From contig NC_066585.1 of the NCBI RefSeq assembly GCF_024323335.1, positions 342,923,346 to 342,987,345 of the forward strand: a stretch of DNA of 64,000 nt, read 5' to 3'. The notes under the pieces were generated by a model. The model saw only the letters and a program-made list of their open reading frames with translations, did not search any database and was not told the origin of the DNA. Every line of letters begins with the position of its first letter. Position 1 is the stretch's first letter. The stretch is from Lathyrus oleraceus. Taxonomy: Eukaryota > Streptophyta > Magnoliopsida > Fabales > Fabaceae. This document shows positions 1 through 10,114 of this stretch, in pieces. Position numbers and translations under genes: made by a program.

Positions 1-32
1 CATTTCAAGGACCAAAGGATTTATCTTTATTG

Positions 33-1039
33 CAGGTCATAGCTTCTGCTCGTAGGAATACTATCCGGATCAACTTTGTAGGAATACCTCCTAAGCTTAA
101 GGAATTGGTCTCTCAAGTTTCTGAAAACTCCCAGTTCATCAAGAGGCATGGTCACCTACTGGATCTAGTCACTTCAGGGTTCAATGAAGACATGATGAGT
201 GTCCTGTTTCAGTTCTTTGACCCTAAACATCATTGCTTCACATTTCCCGACTATCAGCTGGTTCCTACAATGGAAGAGTTCTCCAAGCTTCTGGGTATAC
301 CTATTCTTGATCAGAAACCCTTCACAGGCTTGGAAAAAGAGCCTAAACCTGAAGTCGTTGCTGCAGCCTTACATTTAAAGAAATCAGACATTGTCCTAGA
401 AACAAGGAGTGGAGTTAAGGGTATTCTTGCTAAGGTATTGGTGGAGAAAGCTCAAGTATTCCTGAAGGCTATGAGTTATGATGCTTTTGAGGAGATCTTA
501 GCCCTAAAGATTTATGGCTTAGTACTGTTCCCCAATCCAGACCAGTTCATAGACGTACACGCCATCAACATATTTCTGACTCGCAATCCAGTGCCTACAT
601 TACTTGGAGACATCTTACACTCTCTTCATACCCGTACTACGAAGGCACAAGGAACTCTGATGTGTTGCATACCTCTATTATCTAGGTGGTTTATTTCTCA
701 TCTTCCTCGATTAGTGATGAAGAATGAACAAGGGTTCAGGTGGTCCAAGAGGATTATGTCACTTTCTCATTCAGATATTCGTTGGTGCTCTAGATCTATG
801 GAGAATGTTACCATCATTGACCGTTGTGGGGAGTTCCCTAATGTGCCACTCCTTAGCATAAGAGGGGGCATTACCTACAACCCTTCTTTAGCTCTACGTC
901 AGTTTGGTTACGCTCGGACTGATGGTCCTCATGACATGCTTATTCAGGGTATTGTGTTCGACTACGACAACGATCTTCAAGGTTACCGTCAAAGGTTCAT
1001 ACGAGCATGGGGTAAAGTGAACAAGGTTGACAGCAAGAC
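33..1039 (+). CDS. Ogre ORF1 protein, first part (DUF7745/plant-mobile-domain-like), interrupted
   Basis: Open frame of about 335 residues that starts straight after a pyrimidine-rich stretch ending in TTGCAG, which reads like a 3' splice site. No ATG is seen at the left end, so the true start is outside the window or in an upstream exon. The protein resembles the extra ORF1 found upstream of gag in legume Ogre elements (segments such as IPPKLKELV, SFL/FDP and LLGIPI). Its function is unknown; the fold is related to the aminotransferase-like plant mobile domain. The frame is cut at residue motif DSKT by the chromovirus and resumes at 8968. The 5-bp AAGAC duplication flanks the cut. Apart from the insertion, the frame has no stop. 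Confidence 0.75.
1035..1039. repeat. Target site duplication AAGAC, left copy
   Basis: AAGAC just before the LTR start TGTAACACCCC; the identical five bases follow the 3' LTR at 8963-8967. A 5-bp duplication is standard for Ty3 integrases. Confidence 0.93.
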
Positions 1040-1183
1040 TGTAACACCCCGATAAAAATAAGATAATTATTTAATTTAAGTTAATATTATATTTATTAAT
1101 TTAATTAAAATAATTGGAATTATTGGATTATTATTATTATTATTATTGGAATAATAATTATTGGAATAATAATTATTGGAAAA

Positions 1184-1191
1184 TATATAAG
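1184..1191 (+). promoter_or_regulatory. Candidate TATA box of chromovirus LTR
   Basis: TATATAAG in an AT-rich context about 145 bp into the LTR. It is followed by purine-rich transcript-like sequence. The same box is at the matching place in the 3' LTR. No other equally good box was seen, but the start site is not proven. Confidence 0.4.
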
Positions 1192-1636
1192 TTGGAAATA
1201 AGGAAAAAGAGTTCCATTTTTTGGTAAAGAGGGTTTTACGTGAAAAGCAGAGAAGCGGCTGAAAAGAGGAAAAGGGCAAAGAGCAGAGCAAGAGGAAGAA
1301 GGTTGGAGAAGAGAAAAGCTTGACGCTTAAAGATTCGCCGGATTAATTCAGGTAAGGGGGGTTTATCGTCGTTTAATGGGTATTATAGATTAACATGTAA
1401 TGGGTAGTGATAAACCGTTGAATTGACCCTAATTGGGATGATGAGTGCTGAAAATTTGTGATGAATAAACTGTGTTTAAGCTGTGATTGAATCGGTAATT
1501 GTGTGAGTCGTGATTCCCCGAGCGTATCGCTTTTTACGGAATTGGAATCGGAGGTCCGGAAGTCCTCCAACGGCGGAAAATGCGGAGAATTCTGCATTCT
1601 GCTTCGTGTTAGCGCAGGAACAGCTTTCTGTCTTGC

Positions 1637-1815
1637 GTTAACCGGTTAACCCAGGGCGTTAACCGGTTAACACTGTTGTGAGTTGTGGAAATATTGCTGT
1701 TCTGTCTGCGTTAACCGGTTAACCCAGGGCGTTAACCGGTTAACACTATTGAGTTTTGCCAGAAAGCGTGTTCTGTCTGCGTTAACCGGTTAACCCAGGG
1801 CGTTAACCGGTTAAC
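1637..1815. repeat. Three pairs of the palindrome GTTAACCGGTTAAC (5' LTR)
   Basis: Perfect 14-bp palindromes start at 1637, 1658, 1710, 1731, 1781 and 1802. Within each pair the starts are exactly 21 bp apart, with spacer CCAGGGC. Pairs recur every 71-73 bp. Each pair is preceded by (T)TGCG or CTGCG and followed by ACACT. A related module occurs at 45662-45896 in a Ty1/copia leader. Confidence 0.95.
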
Positions 1816-2756
1816 ACTGTGGGAAAAGAGAAAAAATTGATAATTGAATCTTGTGTACGTTTTGGAATGGAATTATATAGTACTTAGTTGATGTCAAAGT
1901 TGATTATAAGTTGATTATGTTGAAAACATTGTTGTGTTGCATTTATTATCCTGTTGTCGGAATTTAAAGTCGTGTATGTCAAAGTTGATTATAAGTTGAT
2001 TATGTTGAAGACATTGTTGTGTTGCTATTGTTATCATGTTGTCGGAATTCATACGCATTAAGTCGGAGCTTTGCTCACACCACGTTGGCCTGGATTGGCA
2101 AAAGTTGAAAGTTGAAGGCTTAAGCCTTGATGCCTCGTTAAATTGGCAAATTTTAAGTTGGGAGTTTTACTCCAAATGGTACCACATGCATGACGAGTCG
2201 AGTCTCATTAGAGTTGCATTTTGTTGGTTTGTTGTATGAGTATTTAATTTAATTGAGCAGTGGTGCTTGTGTTGATATTGAGTATGACGTTTGAGTTGAT
2301 GTGCCGTTACTGAATGTGTGATGTGATTAGGGTGATTAATGTGTCAAATTACTTAACATGACATGATATTTTATAATGCTTATCATATCGATTGAGGAAC
2401 TCACCCTTACAACTATTTTTCAGGTAACGAGCAGTGATTGAGTAGAAGCTAGTGCTTGGGGTCTAGTGTAGTCTCCTTAGTGGGTCATGCTCTGATAGAT
2501 GTAACATCGGGACGGGATGTTTCACCTTGTGGAATAATTCTCATGTAATGTGTTACATGTGTTGAATGATCGATTTGATCTCTATCCGCTGCGTATTTTG
2601 CAATGCTTTATGTTTTGATATAATAAAAGAGCATGACAGTTATTATGATGAATGGTGTGAAATGATTGTGTGACACCCTTAATTGCGTATTACTCTGATT
2701 GATATATTGTTATTCTAATTAAATATTTGGGGAATTTTAGAAGGGTGTTACATTAG

Positions 2757-2768
2757 TGGTATCAGAGC
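2757..2768 (+). promoter_or_regulatory. Primer binding site, initiator-Met tRNA type
   Basis: TGGTATCAGAGC lies four bases after the 5' LTR end. It is the classic complement of the 3' end of plant initiator methionine tRNA and primes minus-strand DNA synthesis. Confidence 0.9.
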
Positions 2769-2866
2769 AGGTCGGTCTGTCCGACCAGTTGTCGTGTCGT
2801 TACTGTCTAACAATTGTGTATTGTTACTAATCTAACTTTTAAGTTGTGTTGTGGTGATAAGTTGAA

Positions 2867-3964
2867 ATGGCTGGAAGGAATGACGCTGCAATGGCTGCCG
2901 CAATGCAAGCGATGGCACAAGCTGTGCAGAACTTGCCAAATGCTGGTGGAGATGCTGGATCACGTAGCTTGGCGACTTTTCAAAGAGAGAATCCGTCGGT
3001 GTTTAAAGGGAAGCATGATCCAGATGCAGCCTTGGGATGGTTGAAAGAGATCGAGAGAATCTTCCGTGTTATGGATTGCACTCCAGCTCAGAAGGTTCGG
3101 TATGGTACTCACATGCTAGCAGTCGAAGCTGATGACTGGTGGCTAGAGACTCACGAGAGGTTGACCGTGGCAGGTGAAGTCATTACTTGGGATGTATTCC
3201 GTAGGGAATTCATGAGAAAGTATTATCCGGAGGATGTCCGTGGTAAGAAAGAAATTGAGTTCCTTGAGCTGAAGCAAGGAAACTTGTCTGTCACTGATTA
3301 TGCTGCAAAATTTGTGGAGTTGTCCAAATTTTATCCTCATTACACTGGTGCTGGTGCTGAATTTTCAAAGTGCATCAAGTTTGAGAACGGACTGCGCTCT
3401 GAAATTAAGAAGGTTGTTGGGTATCAGAAGATACGCATTTTTACTGAATTGGTGGATAGCTGCAGGATATTTGAAGAAGACAATAATGCTCATTACAAGA
3501 TTGTCAGTGACCGCAGGGGCAAGCAACATCAAAATCGTGGCAAGCCGTATGATGCTCCAGTGGAAAAAGGGAAACAAGGAGCTGCTCCGGCTCAGAGGAC
3601 TAGTAGGGGAGGTGCTCCTGCTGGTATAGTTTGCTTCAAATGTGGTCAGGCTGGTCATAAGAGTAATGTATGCACTGCTGAAGTAAAGAGGTGTTTTCGC
3701 TGTGGTAAGACTGGCCATGCAATAGCTGATTGCAAGCACAAGGAAATGATTTGTTTTAATTGTGGCGAAGAAGGGCATATTGGAAGTCAGTGTCAGAAGC
3801 CAAAGAAATCTCAAACTGGAAAGGTGTTCGCATTGACCGGAACTCAAACCTCCAGTGAGGACCGACTTATCCGAGGTACATGTTTCATAAATGGTACTCC
3901 TTTAATTACTATTATTGATACCGGTGCTACACACTGTTTTATTTCTGCTAACTGTGCTCGATGA
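2867..3964 (+). CDS. gag: Chromovirus Gag and start of protease, ended by in-frame TGA
   Basis: Starts at ATG 2867, 98 bp after the PBS. Residues about 50-220 form a retrotransposon Gag domain (segments DPDAALGWLKEIERIF and WDVFRREFMRKYYP). Three CCHC zinc knuckles follow at about residues 255-310 (CFKCGQAGHKSNVC, CFRCGKTGHAIADC, CFNCGEEGHIGSQC). The aspartic protease begins near residue 340 with catalytic DTGATH (codons from 3917). A TGA at 3962-3964 stops the frame a few residues later. The next codons continue the protease in the same frame, so Gag and Pol were one ORF and a point change made the stop. Gag would bind and package element RNA in cytoplasmic particles. Confidence 0.93.
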   Translation: MAGRNDAAMAAAMQAMAQAVQNLPNAGGDAGSRSLATFQRENPSVFKGKHDPDAALGWLKEIERIFRVMDCTPAQKVRYGTHMLAVEADDWWLETHERLTVAGEVITWDVFRREFMRKYYPEDVRGKKEIEFLELKQGNLSVTDYAAKFVELSKFYPHYTGAGAEFSKCIKFENGLRSEIKKVVGYQKIRIFTELVDSCRIFEEDNNAHYKIVSDRRGKQHQNRGKPYDAPVEKGKQGAAPAQRTSRGGAPAGIVCFKCGQAGHKSNVCTAEVKRCFRCGKTGHAIADCKHKEMICFNCGEEGHIGSQCQKPKKSQTGKVFALTGTQTSSEDRLIRGTCFINGTPLITIIDTGATHCFISANCAR

Positions 3965-6900
3965 CTGGGTTTAAAATTGTCCGCTTTGGATGGTGAATTG
4001 ATTGTTGAGACCCCAACTAAGGGATCAATAACTACTTCCTTGGTATGTTTAAATTGTCCTTTGTCGATCTTCGATAAAGATTTCTATGTTGATTTAGTAT
4101 GTTTGCCGTTGAGTGGGATGGATGTAATTCTTGGTATGAACTGGTTGGAGTATAATTATGTTCATATAAATTGTCATCATAAGTCGGTGAGGTTTTCCAC
4201 TCCTGAAGAGGAAGGAGTTGACTTATTACCTTTCAGAGAATTGCGAAAATTGATGAAAGAGGGAGCTCAGATGTTTTCTTTGATGGCGACGTTGTCGGTT
4301 GAGAGTAAAGCTAAGATAGAGGAACTGTTAATGGTGAAAGAATTCCCTGAAGTTTTTCCTGATGAAATTCCTAGTGTGCCGCCAGAGAGGGAAGTTAAAT
4401 TTACTATTGATTTGGTGCCTGGTACTAGGCCTGTTTCGATGGCACCGTATAGAATGTCGGCATCTGAATTGTGTGAATTAAAGAAGCAATTGGAAGACTT
4501 ACTTGAGAAGAAGTTTATAAGACCAAGTGTGTCACCGTGGGGAGCTCCAGTGTTGCTAGTAAAGAAGAAAGATGGTAGTATGAGGCTTTGTATCGATTAT
4601 AGACAATTGAATAAAGTAACGATCAAGAATAAGTATCCACTACCGAGAATAGATGATTTGATGGATCAATTAGTGGGTGCTTGTGTGTTCAGTAAAATTG
4701 ATTTGAGATCGGGCTATCATCAGATCAAAGTGAAAGATGAAGACATCCAGAAGACAGCGTTTAGAACTCGGTATGGACATTATGAGTATTCTGTGATGCC
4801 TTTCGGTGTGACTAATGCGCCGGGAATATTTATGGAATACATGAATCGTATTTTCCATACTTATCTGGATCATTTTGTGGTAGTATTTATTGATGATATT
4901 TTGATTTACTCTAAGTCCGAAGAAGAGCACAAGGAACATTTGAGATTAGTGTTGGATGTTTTGAAAGATAAGAAATTGTATGCGAAGCTGTCCAAGTGTG
5001 AATTTTGGTTAAGAGAAGTCAGTTTTCTCGGCCATGTAATTTCAGGAAAAGGTATTGCTGTAGATCCTTCCAAGGTAGAAGCTGTATTGCAATGGGAGAC
5101 TCCTAAGTCGGTTACCGAGATTAGAAGCTTTTTGGGGTTAGCTGGATATTATAGAAGGTTTATTGAAGGATTTTCTAAGTTAGCACTTCCGTTGACTAAA
5201 TTAACTTGTAAGGGTAAAGCTTTCGTGTGGGATGTTCAGTGTGAAGAGAGTTTTAATGAATTAAAAAGGAGATTGACGTCGGCGCCGGTTTTGACTTTGC
5301 CAAATCCGGAGGAACCGTTTATAATCTACTGTGATGCTTCATTGATGGGCTTGGGAGGTGTGCTCATGCAAAATAATAAAGTAATTGCTTATGCGTCGCG
5401 ACAGTTAAGAATTCATGAAAAGAACTATCCTACGCATGATCTTGAACTTGCTGCGGTGGTGTTTGTGCTAAAAATCTGGAGGCATTACCTTTATGGTTCC
5501 AGATTTGAAGTTTTCAGCGATCATAAAAGTTTAAAGTATCTATTTGATCAGAAAGAGCTGAACATGAGACAACGTAGGTGGTTAGAATTGCTTAAGGATT
5601 ATGATTTCGGTTTGAATTATCATCCAGGAAAAGCAAATGTTGTGGCCGATGCTTTAAGTAGAAAGACCTTGCATGTGTCGGCAATGATGATTAAGGAGTT
5701 GGAATTAATTGAGCAATTTCGTGATATGAGTTTGGTTTGCGAAGTAACCCCGCAGAGTGTAATGCTAGGAATGCTAAAGATTAATAATGATTTTATGGAT
5801 AGTATCCGAGAGGCACAGAAATTGGATGTGAAATTAGTAGATATCCTTAATCGTTGTGGTCAATCAGAGAAGAGTGACTTTAAGATTGATGCGAGAGGTG
5901 TGTTGAAATTAGGGGAAAGAATTTGTATTCCTGATGACGCGATTTTGAAAAGAAGCATTCTAGAAGAGGGTCATAGAAGCAGTTTGAGTATTCATCCAGG
6001 AGCTACTAAAATGTATCAGGATTTGAAGAAAATATTTTGGTGGCCCGGAATGAAAGAAGATGTGGCTCGTTTTGTGTATGCGTGCTTAACTTGTCAGAAG
6101 TCGAAGATTGAGCATCAGAAGCCTGCTGGGTTGATGCAACCGTTGGAAGTTCCAGAATGGAAATGGGATAGCATTTCTATGGACTTTGTAACGGGGTTGC
6201 CTGCTACTTTAAGAGGGCATGATTCGATTTGGGTGATCGTTGATAGGCTCACGAAGTCGGCTCACTTCATACCTATTAACATCACTTACCCAATTGCGAA
6301 GTTGGCAGAGATTTACATCCGAGTAATTGTAAAATTGCATGGTGTTCCTCTGTGTATTGTGTCGGACAGAGATCCGAGGTTTACATCGGGATTTTGGAAA
6401 AGTCTGCAAGATTCGTTGGGCTCTAAGTTGAGGTTGAGTTCGGCATATCATCCTCAAACTGATGGCCAAACTGAGAGAACTATTCAGTCATTGGAGGATT
6501 TACTGAGAGCTTGTGTTCTTGAACAAGGAGGTTCGTGGGACACTTATCTTCCATTGATCGAGTTCACATATAATAAGAGTTACCATTCTAGTATCGGAAT
6601 GGCGCCTTTTGAAGCATTGTATGGTCGTAGATGTAGAACTCCGTTGTGTTGGCACGAATCTGGTGAGGGTGTAGTACTTGGACCAGAGTTAGTTCGAGAA
6701 ACTACCGAGAAAGTGAAGTTTATCCGAGAGAAGATGAAAGCTTCTCAGAGTAGGCAGAAGAGTTACCATGACAAGCGGAAGAAGGAATTAGAATTTCAAG
6801 CTGGTGACCATGTGTTTTTGAGAGTCACGCCTGTGACCGGTGTTGGGAGGGCTTTGAAGTCTAAAAAGCTCACTCCTCGCTTCATTGGTCCGTATCAAAT

Positions 6901-7219
6901 CTTAGAACGGGTTGGAAAAGTTGCTTATCGGATGGCATTACCACCTAATCTTTCGAATTTGCATGATGTATTCCATGTGTCGCAGCTTCGGAAGTATGTC
7001 TCAGATCCGTCTCATGTGGTTAGTATGGATGATGTGCAAGTGCGGGATAATTTAACAATGGAGACAAAGCCTGTACGAGTTGAAGATCGTGAAACAAAGA
7101 CTCTTCGAGGAAAAGAGATTGGTTTGGTTAAAGTCGTTTGGTCGGGAGCTGCGGGCGAAAGCATGACATGGGAACTTGAGAGTCAGATGAAGGAGTCTTA
7201 TCCGGAGCTATTCGCTTGA
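3965..7219 (+). CDS. pol: Chromovirus Pol: protease remainder, RT, RNase H, integrase, chromodomain
   Basis: Continues the gag frame after the TGA; there is no start codon of its own at the break. Counting residues from 3977: protease C-terminus with ILGMNWL (about 50); reverse transcriptase about 155-390 with the catalytic FIDDILIYS near 304; RNase H from about 450 (YCDAS, then SDHKSLKYL); integrase zinc domain about 665-705 (H-H then CLTCQKSK); catalytic core D at SMDFVTG (about 735), D at VSDRD (about 795) and E in GQTERT (about 833). The GPY/F motif ([11 protein letters not shown]) is near 970, and a chromodomain-like end is at about 1035-1080. In chromoviruses the chromodomain steers integration to heterochromatin. 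No other frameshift or stop is visible over 3.2 kb. Confidence 0.95.
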   Translation: MGLKLSALDGELIVETPTKGSITTSLVCLNCPLSIFDKDFYVDLVCLPLSGMDVILGMNWLEYNYVHINCHHKSVRFSTPEEEGVDLLPFRELRKLMKEGAQMFSLMATLSVESKAKIEELLMVKEFPEVFPDEIPSVPPEREVKFTIDLVPGTRPVSMAPYRMSASELCELKKQLEDLLEKKFIRPSVSPWGAPVLLVKKKDGSMRLCIDYRQLNKVTIKNKYPLPRIDDLMDQLVGACVFSKIDLRSGYHQIKVKDEDIQKTAFRTRYGHYEYSVMPFGVTNAPGIFMEYMNRIFHTYLDHFVVVFIDDILIYSKSEEEHKEHLRLVLDVLKDKKLYAKLSKCEFWLREVSFLGHVISGKGIAVDPSKVEAVLQWETPKSVTEIRSFLGLAGYYRRFIEGFSKLALPLTKLTCKGKAFVWDVQCEESFNELKRRLTSAPVLTLPNPEEPFIIYCDASLMGLGGVLMQNNKVIAYASRQLRIHEKNYPTHDLELAAVVFVLKIWRHYLYGSRFEVFSDHKSLKYLFDQKELNMRQRRWLELLKDYDFGLNYHPGKANVVADALSRKTLHVSAMMIKELELIEQFRDMSLVCEVTPQSVMLGMLKINNDFMDSIREAQKLDVKLVDILNRCGQSEKSDFKIDARGVLKLGERICIPDDAILKRSILEEGHRSSLSIHPGATKMYQDLKKIFWWPGMKEDVARFVYACLTCQKSKIEHQKPAGLMQPLEVPEWKWDSISMDFVTGLPATLRGHDSIWVIVDRLTKSAHFIPINITYPIAKLAEIYIRVIVKLHGVPLCIVSDRDPRFTSGFWKSLQDSLGSKLRLSSAYHPQTDGQTERTIQSLEDLLRACVLEQGGSWDTYLPLIEFTYNKSYHSSIGMAPFEALYGRRCRTPLCWHESGEGVVLGPELVRETTEKVKFIREKMKASQSRQKSYHDKRKKELEFQAGDHVFLRVTPVTGVGRALKSKKLTPRFIGPYQILERVGKVAYRMALPPNLSNLHDVFHVSQLRKYVSDPSHVVSMDDVQVRDNLTMETKPVRVEDRETKTLRGKEIGLVKVVWSGAAGESMTWELESQMKESYPELFA

Positions 7220-7248
7220 GGTATGTTTTCGAGGACGAAAACTCTTTT

Positions 7249-7261
7249 AGTGGGGGAGAGT
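7249..7261 (+). promoter_or_regulatory. Polypurine tract of chromovirus
   Basis: AGTGGGGGAGAGT directly before the 3' LTR. It primes plus-strand synthesis in LTR elements. It lies about 30 bp after the pol stop codon. Confidence 0.85.
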
Positions 7262-8962
7262 TGTAACACCCCGATAAAAATAAGATAATTATTTAATTTA
7301 AGTTAATATTATATTTATTAATTTAATTAAAATAATTGGAATTATTGGATTATTATTATTATTATTATTATTGGAATAATAATTATTGGAAAATATATAA
7401 GTTGGAAATAAGGAAAAAGAGTTCCATTTTTTGGTTAAGAGGGTTTTACGTGAAAAGCAGAGAAGCGGCTGAAAAGAGGAAAAGGGCAAAGAGCAGAGCA
7501 AGAGGAAGAAGGTTGGAGAAGAGAAAAGCTTGAAGCTTAAAGATTCGCCGGATTAATTCAGGTAAGGGGGGTTTATCGTCGTTTAATGGATATTATAGAT
7601 TAACATGTAATGGGTAGTGATAAACCGTTGAATTGACCCTAATTGGGATGATGAGTGCTGAAAATTTGTGATGAATAAACTGTGTTTAAGCTGTGATTGA
7701 ATCGATAATTGTGTGAGTCGTGATTCCCCAAGCGTATCGCTTTTTACGGAATTGGAATCGGAGGTCCGGAAGTCCTCCAATGGCGGAAAATGCGGAGAAT
7801 TCTGCATTCTGCTTCGTGTTAGCGCAGGAACAGCTTTCTGTCTTGCGTTAACCGGTTAACCCAGGGCGTTAACCGGTTAACACTGTTGTGAGTTGTGGAA
7901 ATATTGCTGTTCTGTCTGCGTTAACCGGTTAACCCAGGGCGTTAACCGGTTAACACTATTGAGTTTTGCCAGAAAGCGTGTTCTGTCTGCGTTAACCGGT
8001 TAACCCAGGGCGTTAACCTGTTAACACTGTGGGAAAAGAGAAAAAATTGATAATTGAATCTTGTGTACGTTTTGGAATGGAATTATATAGTACTTAGTTG
8101 ATGTCAAAGTTGATTATAAGTTGATTATGTTGAAAACATTGTTGTGTTGCATTTATTATCCTGTTGTCGGAATTTAAAGTCGTGTATGTCAAAGTTGATT
8201 ATAAGTTGATTATGTTGAAGACATTGTTGTGTTGCTATTGTTATCATGTTGTCGGAATTCATACGCATTAAGTCGGAGCTTTGCTCACACCACGTTGGCC
8301 TGGATTGGCAAAAGTTGAAAGTTGAAGGCTTAAGCCTTGATGCCTCGTTAAATTGGCAAATTTTAAGTTGGGAGTTTTACTCCAAATGGTACCACATGCA
8401 TGACGAGTCGAGTCTCATTAGAGTTGCATTTTGTTGGTTTGTTGTATGAGTATTTAATTTAATTGAGCAGTGGTGCTTGTGTTGATATTGAGTATGACGT
8501 TTGAGTTGATGTGCCGTTACTGAATGTGTGATGTGATTAGGGTGATTAATGTGTCAAATTACTTAACATGACATGATATTTTATAATGCTTATCATATCG
8601 ATTGAGGAACTCACCCTTACAACTATTTTTCAGGTAACGAGCAGTGATTGAGTAGAAGCTAGTGCTTGGGGTCTAGTGTAGTCTCCTTAGTGGGTCATGC
8701 TCTGATAGATGTAACATCGGGACGGGATGTTTCACCTTGTGGAATAATTCTCATGTAATGTGTTACATGTGTTGAATGATCGATTTGATCTCTATCCGCT
8801 GCGTATTTTGCAATGCTTTATGTTTTGATATAATAAAAGAGCATGACAGTTATTATGATGAATGGTGTGAAATGATTGTGTGACACCCTTAATTGCGTAT
8901 TACTCTGATTGATATATTGTTATTCTAATTAAATATTTGGGGAATTTTAGAAGGGTGTTACA
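7262..8962 (+). repeat. 3' LTR of chromovirus
   Basis: Matches 1040-2752 with about seven substitutions seen by eye and a shorter microsatellite (12 bp net). One substitution spoils the sixth palindrome copy. Confidence 0.95.
7847..8025. repeat. Palindrome pairs in the 3' LTR, last copy mutated
   Basis: Copies start at 7847, 7868, 7920, 7941, 7991 and 8012, with the same 21-bp pairing as the 5' LTR. The copy at 8012 reads GTTAACCTGTTAAC, one base off the palindrome. Confidence 0.93.
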
Positions 8963-8967
8963 AAGAC
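8963..8967. repeat. Target site duplication AAGAC, right copy
   Basis: Identical to 1035-1039. After it, the Ogre ORF1 frame resumes. Confidence 0.93.
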
Positions 8968-9304
8968 TCTGGAACCCAAGTACACTATTCCTATGGAACC
9001 ATATCTCAGATGGGTACGATCTCGTGCTCAGACTCTTATGATGCCATATCCTGCTATCCTGCCAGTTACCATGGAGCCTGTTGCTGAAGGAGATACTTCT
9101 TACATCATTCTCCATCCAGACATGCCCACTGACATGGAAGAGTTACAGAGGTCCTGGATCCAGTTGAAGGAGCAAAGAGATACTTTTGAGACTCATTACA
9201 AGGCAAGTCAGGAAAGAAACCTGGAGCTAACAAAACAACTTCACGAGGAGTGGAATCTCAACTCATACCTCAACACAAAGAGGAAACGTCCATGGGAGAC
9301 TTAA
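8968..9304 (+). CDS. Ogre ORF1 protein, C-terminal part
   Basis: Resumes the ORF1 frame that ends at 1039 and runs about 111 residues to TAA at 9302-9304. It contains a PYLRWVRSRAQ segment and then a probable coiled coil (LQRSWIQLKEQRDTFETH onward) with a basic end (KRKRPW). This tail is typical of Ogre ORF1 proteins. Removing the nested element and one target duplication copy restores an uninterrupted frame, so ORF1 was intact when the chromovirus landed. The function of ORF1 is unknown. Confidence 0.75.
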
Positions 9305-9514
9305 AACCCCATTTTTTGTATTCATTTCATTTTTATTGTAAGCCCAAGGGGCAAACAAGTTTATTACTAATAAAAGTTTACTCTTTGGTGGTTTAAACAA
9401 ATTTAAATCCTACGGTCCTTGAAAACATTGCATAAGCATCTACATACCATATTATTGCATCACAGGTTTCTTATGAACATGTATCTTATCTTCTCGCTGT
9501 TTACCTCAGCAGAA

Positions 9515-10114
9515 ATGGCTCTTGAACAGACTGTCAAGATCACTTCCAAGGGTCCTATCAAAATTACTGTTGAAGGCCTGGTGAAGACTGTTGCTGAAGT
9601 TAGAGTGCCTCCCATGATTATTACCACTCCTGGCCCTATTCCTTATACTTCTGATAAAGCTATACCCTGGAATTACGGTTCTGATGTTTATATCCATGGT
9701 GTTAAGCAGGAACCTTTGACTGATACACCTGTTACTGATGATAACCTTGATGTTGATAATATTGCTGGATCTAGTAAGATCACCAGAAGTGGAAGAATTT
9801 TCTCTCCTCCAGCTACCTCAAAAAATACAGTTCTTCCAACTACTACCTCCACTTCTGAGCCAAGTACTGATGCTCGAGGCAAAGGTCTTATGGTTGAACA
9901 TGTGCAAGCTGAAGCACCGACCGCTGAAAATCTCTCTAAACAAATGGAAGAAGTGCTGAAGATCATTCGTAAGAGTGATTATGATAGTGTTGACCAGTTG
10001 GGGGATACTCCCTCCAAAATTTCCATGTTGTCTTTGTTGCTGTGTTCTGAGGCTCATGCTAAAGCCTTGATCAAATTCTTAAGGACTGCTCAGGTTTTTC
10101 TGATGCTGACTTGA
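9515..10114 (+). pseudogene. Ogre Gag C-terminus / gag-protease linker, truncated and frameshifted
   Basis: From ATG 9515 (MALEQTVKI) the frame runs about 199 residues. It matches the region between the Gag core and protease of Ogre polyproteins: GPIPYTSDKAIPWNYG, ITRSGRIFSPP, EEVLKIIRKSDYD, and SKISMLSLLLCSEAHAKAL. The N-terminal Gag core expected before it is absent, which indicates a deletion between 9304 and 9515. The frame ends at 10114 and the protease continues in another frame from about 10090, so a further deletion or frameshift lies there. About 100 bp before the ATG look like ordinary inter-ORF leader. Confidence 0.75.

Larger units (their letters stand above)
1040..2752 (+). repeat. 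5' LTR of chromovirus
   Basis: Begins TGTAACACCCCG, ends AGGGTGTTACA, and repeats at 7262-8962. It holds a (TTA)n/ATT microsatellite near 1127-1146, a possible TATA box TATATAAG at 1184-1191, and three pairs of a 14-bp palindrome at 1637-1815. If the TATA box is the real one, most of this LTR, including the palindromes, is transcribed. Short open frames inside it (for example 2036-2239) are not supported as genes. Confidence 0.95.
1040..8962 (+). mobile_element. Complete Ty3/gypsy chromovirus (Tekay/Del-like)
   Basis: A 7,923-bp element with two LTRs (1,713 and 1,701 bp, TG...CA ends), a tRNA-iMet-type PBS, gag with three zinc knuckles, PR-RT-RNase H-integrase-chromodomain in Ty3 order, a purine tract, and perfect AAGAC target duplications. 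The chromodomain-like C-terminus and long LTRs point to the Tekay/Del lineage. By eye the LTRs differ at about seven substitutions plus a microsatellite length change, so the insertion is recent. One in-frame TGA separates gag and the protease core from the rest of pol. It sits inside Ogre-1 ORF1. Confidence 0.95.

Noticed and set aside
1637..1815. Regularly spaced palindromes as a CRISPR-like array
   Set aside because: Spacers are short, near-identical between pairs, and lie in an LTR of a eukaryotic retroelement; the duplicate is in the other LTR.
2036..2239. 67-codon ORF present in both chromovirus LTRs (also 8246-8449)
   Set aside because: Lies inside an LTR, duplicated with it, no domain, and no coding-like conservation can be judged from two young copies.
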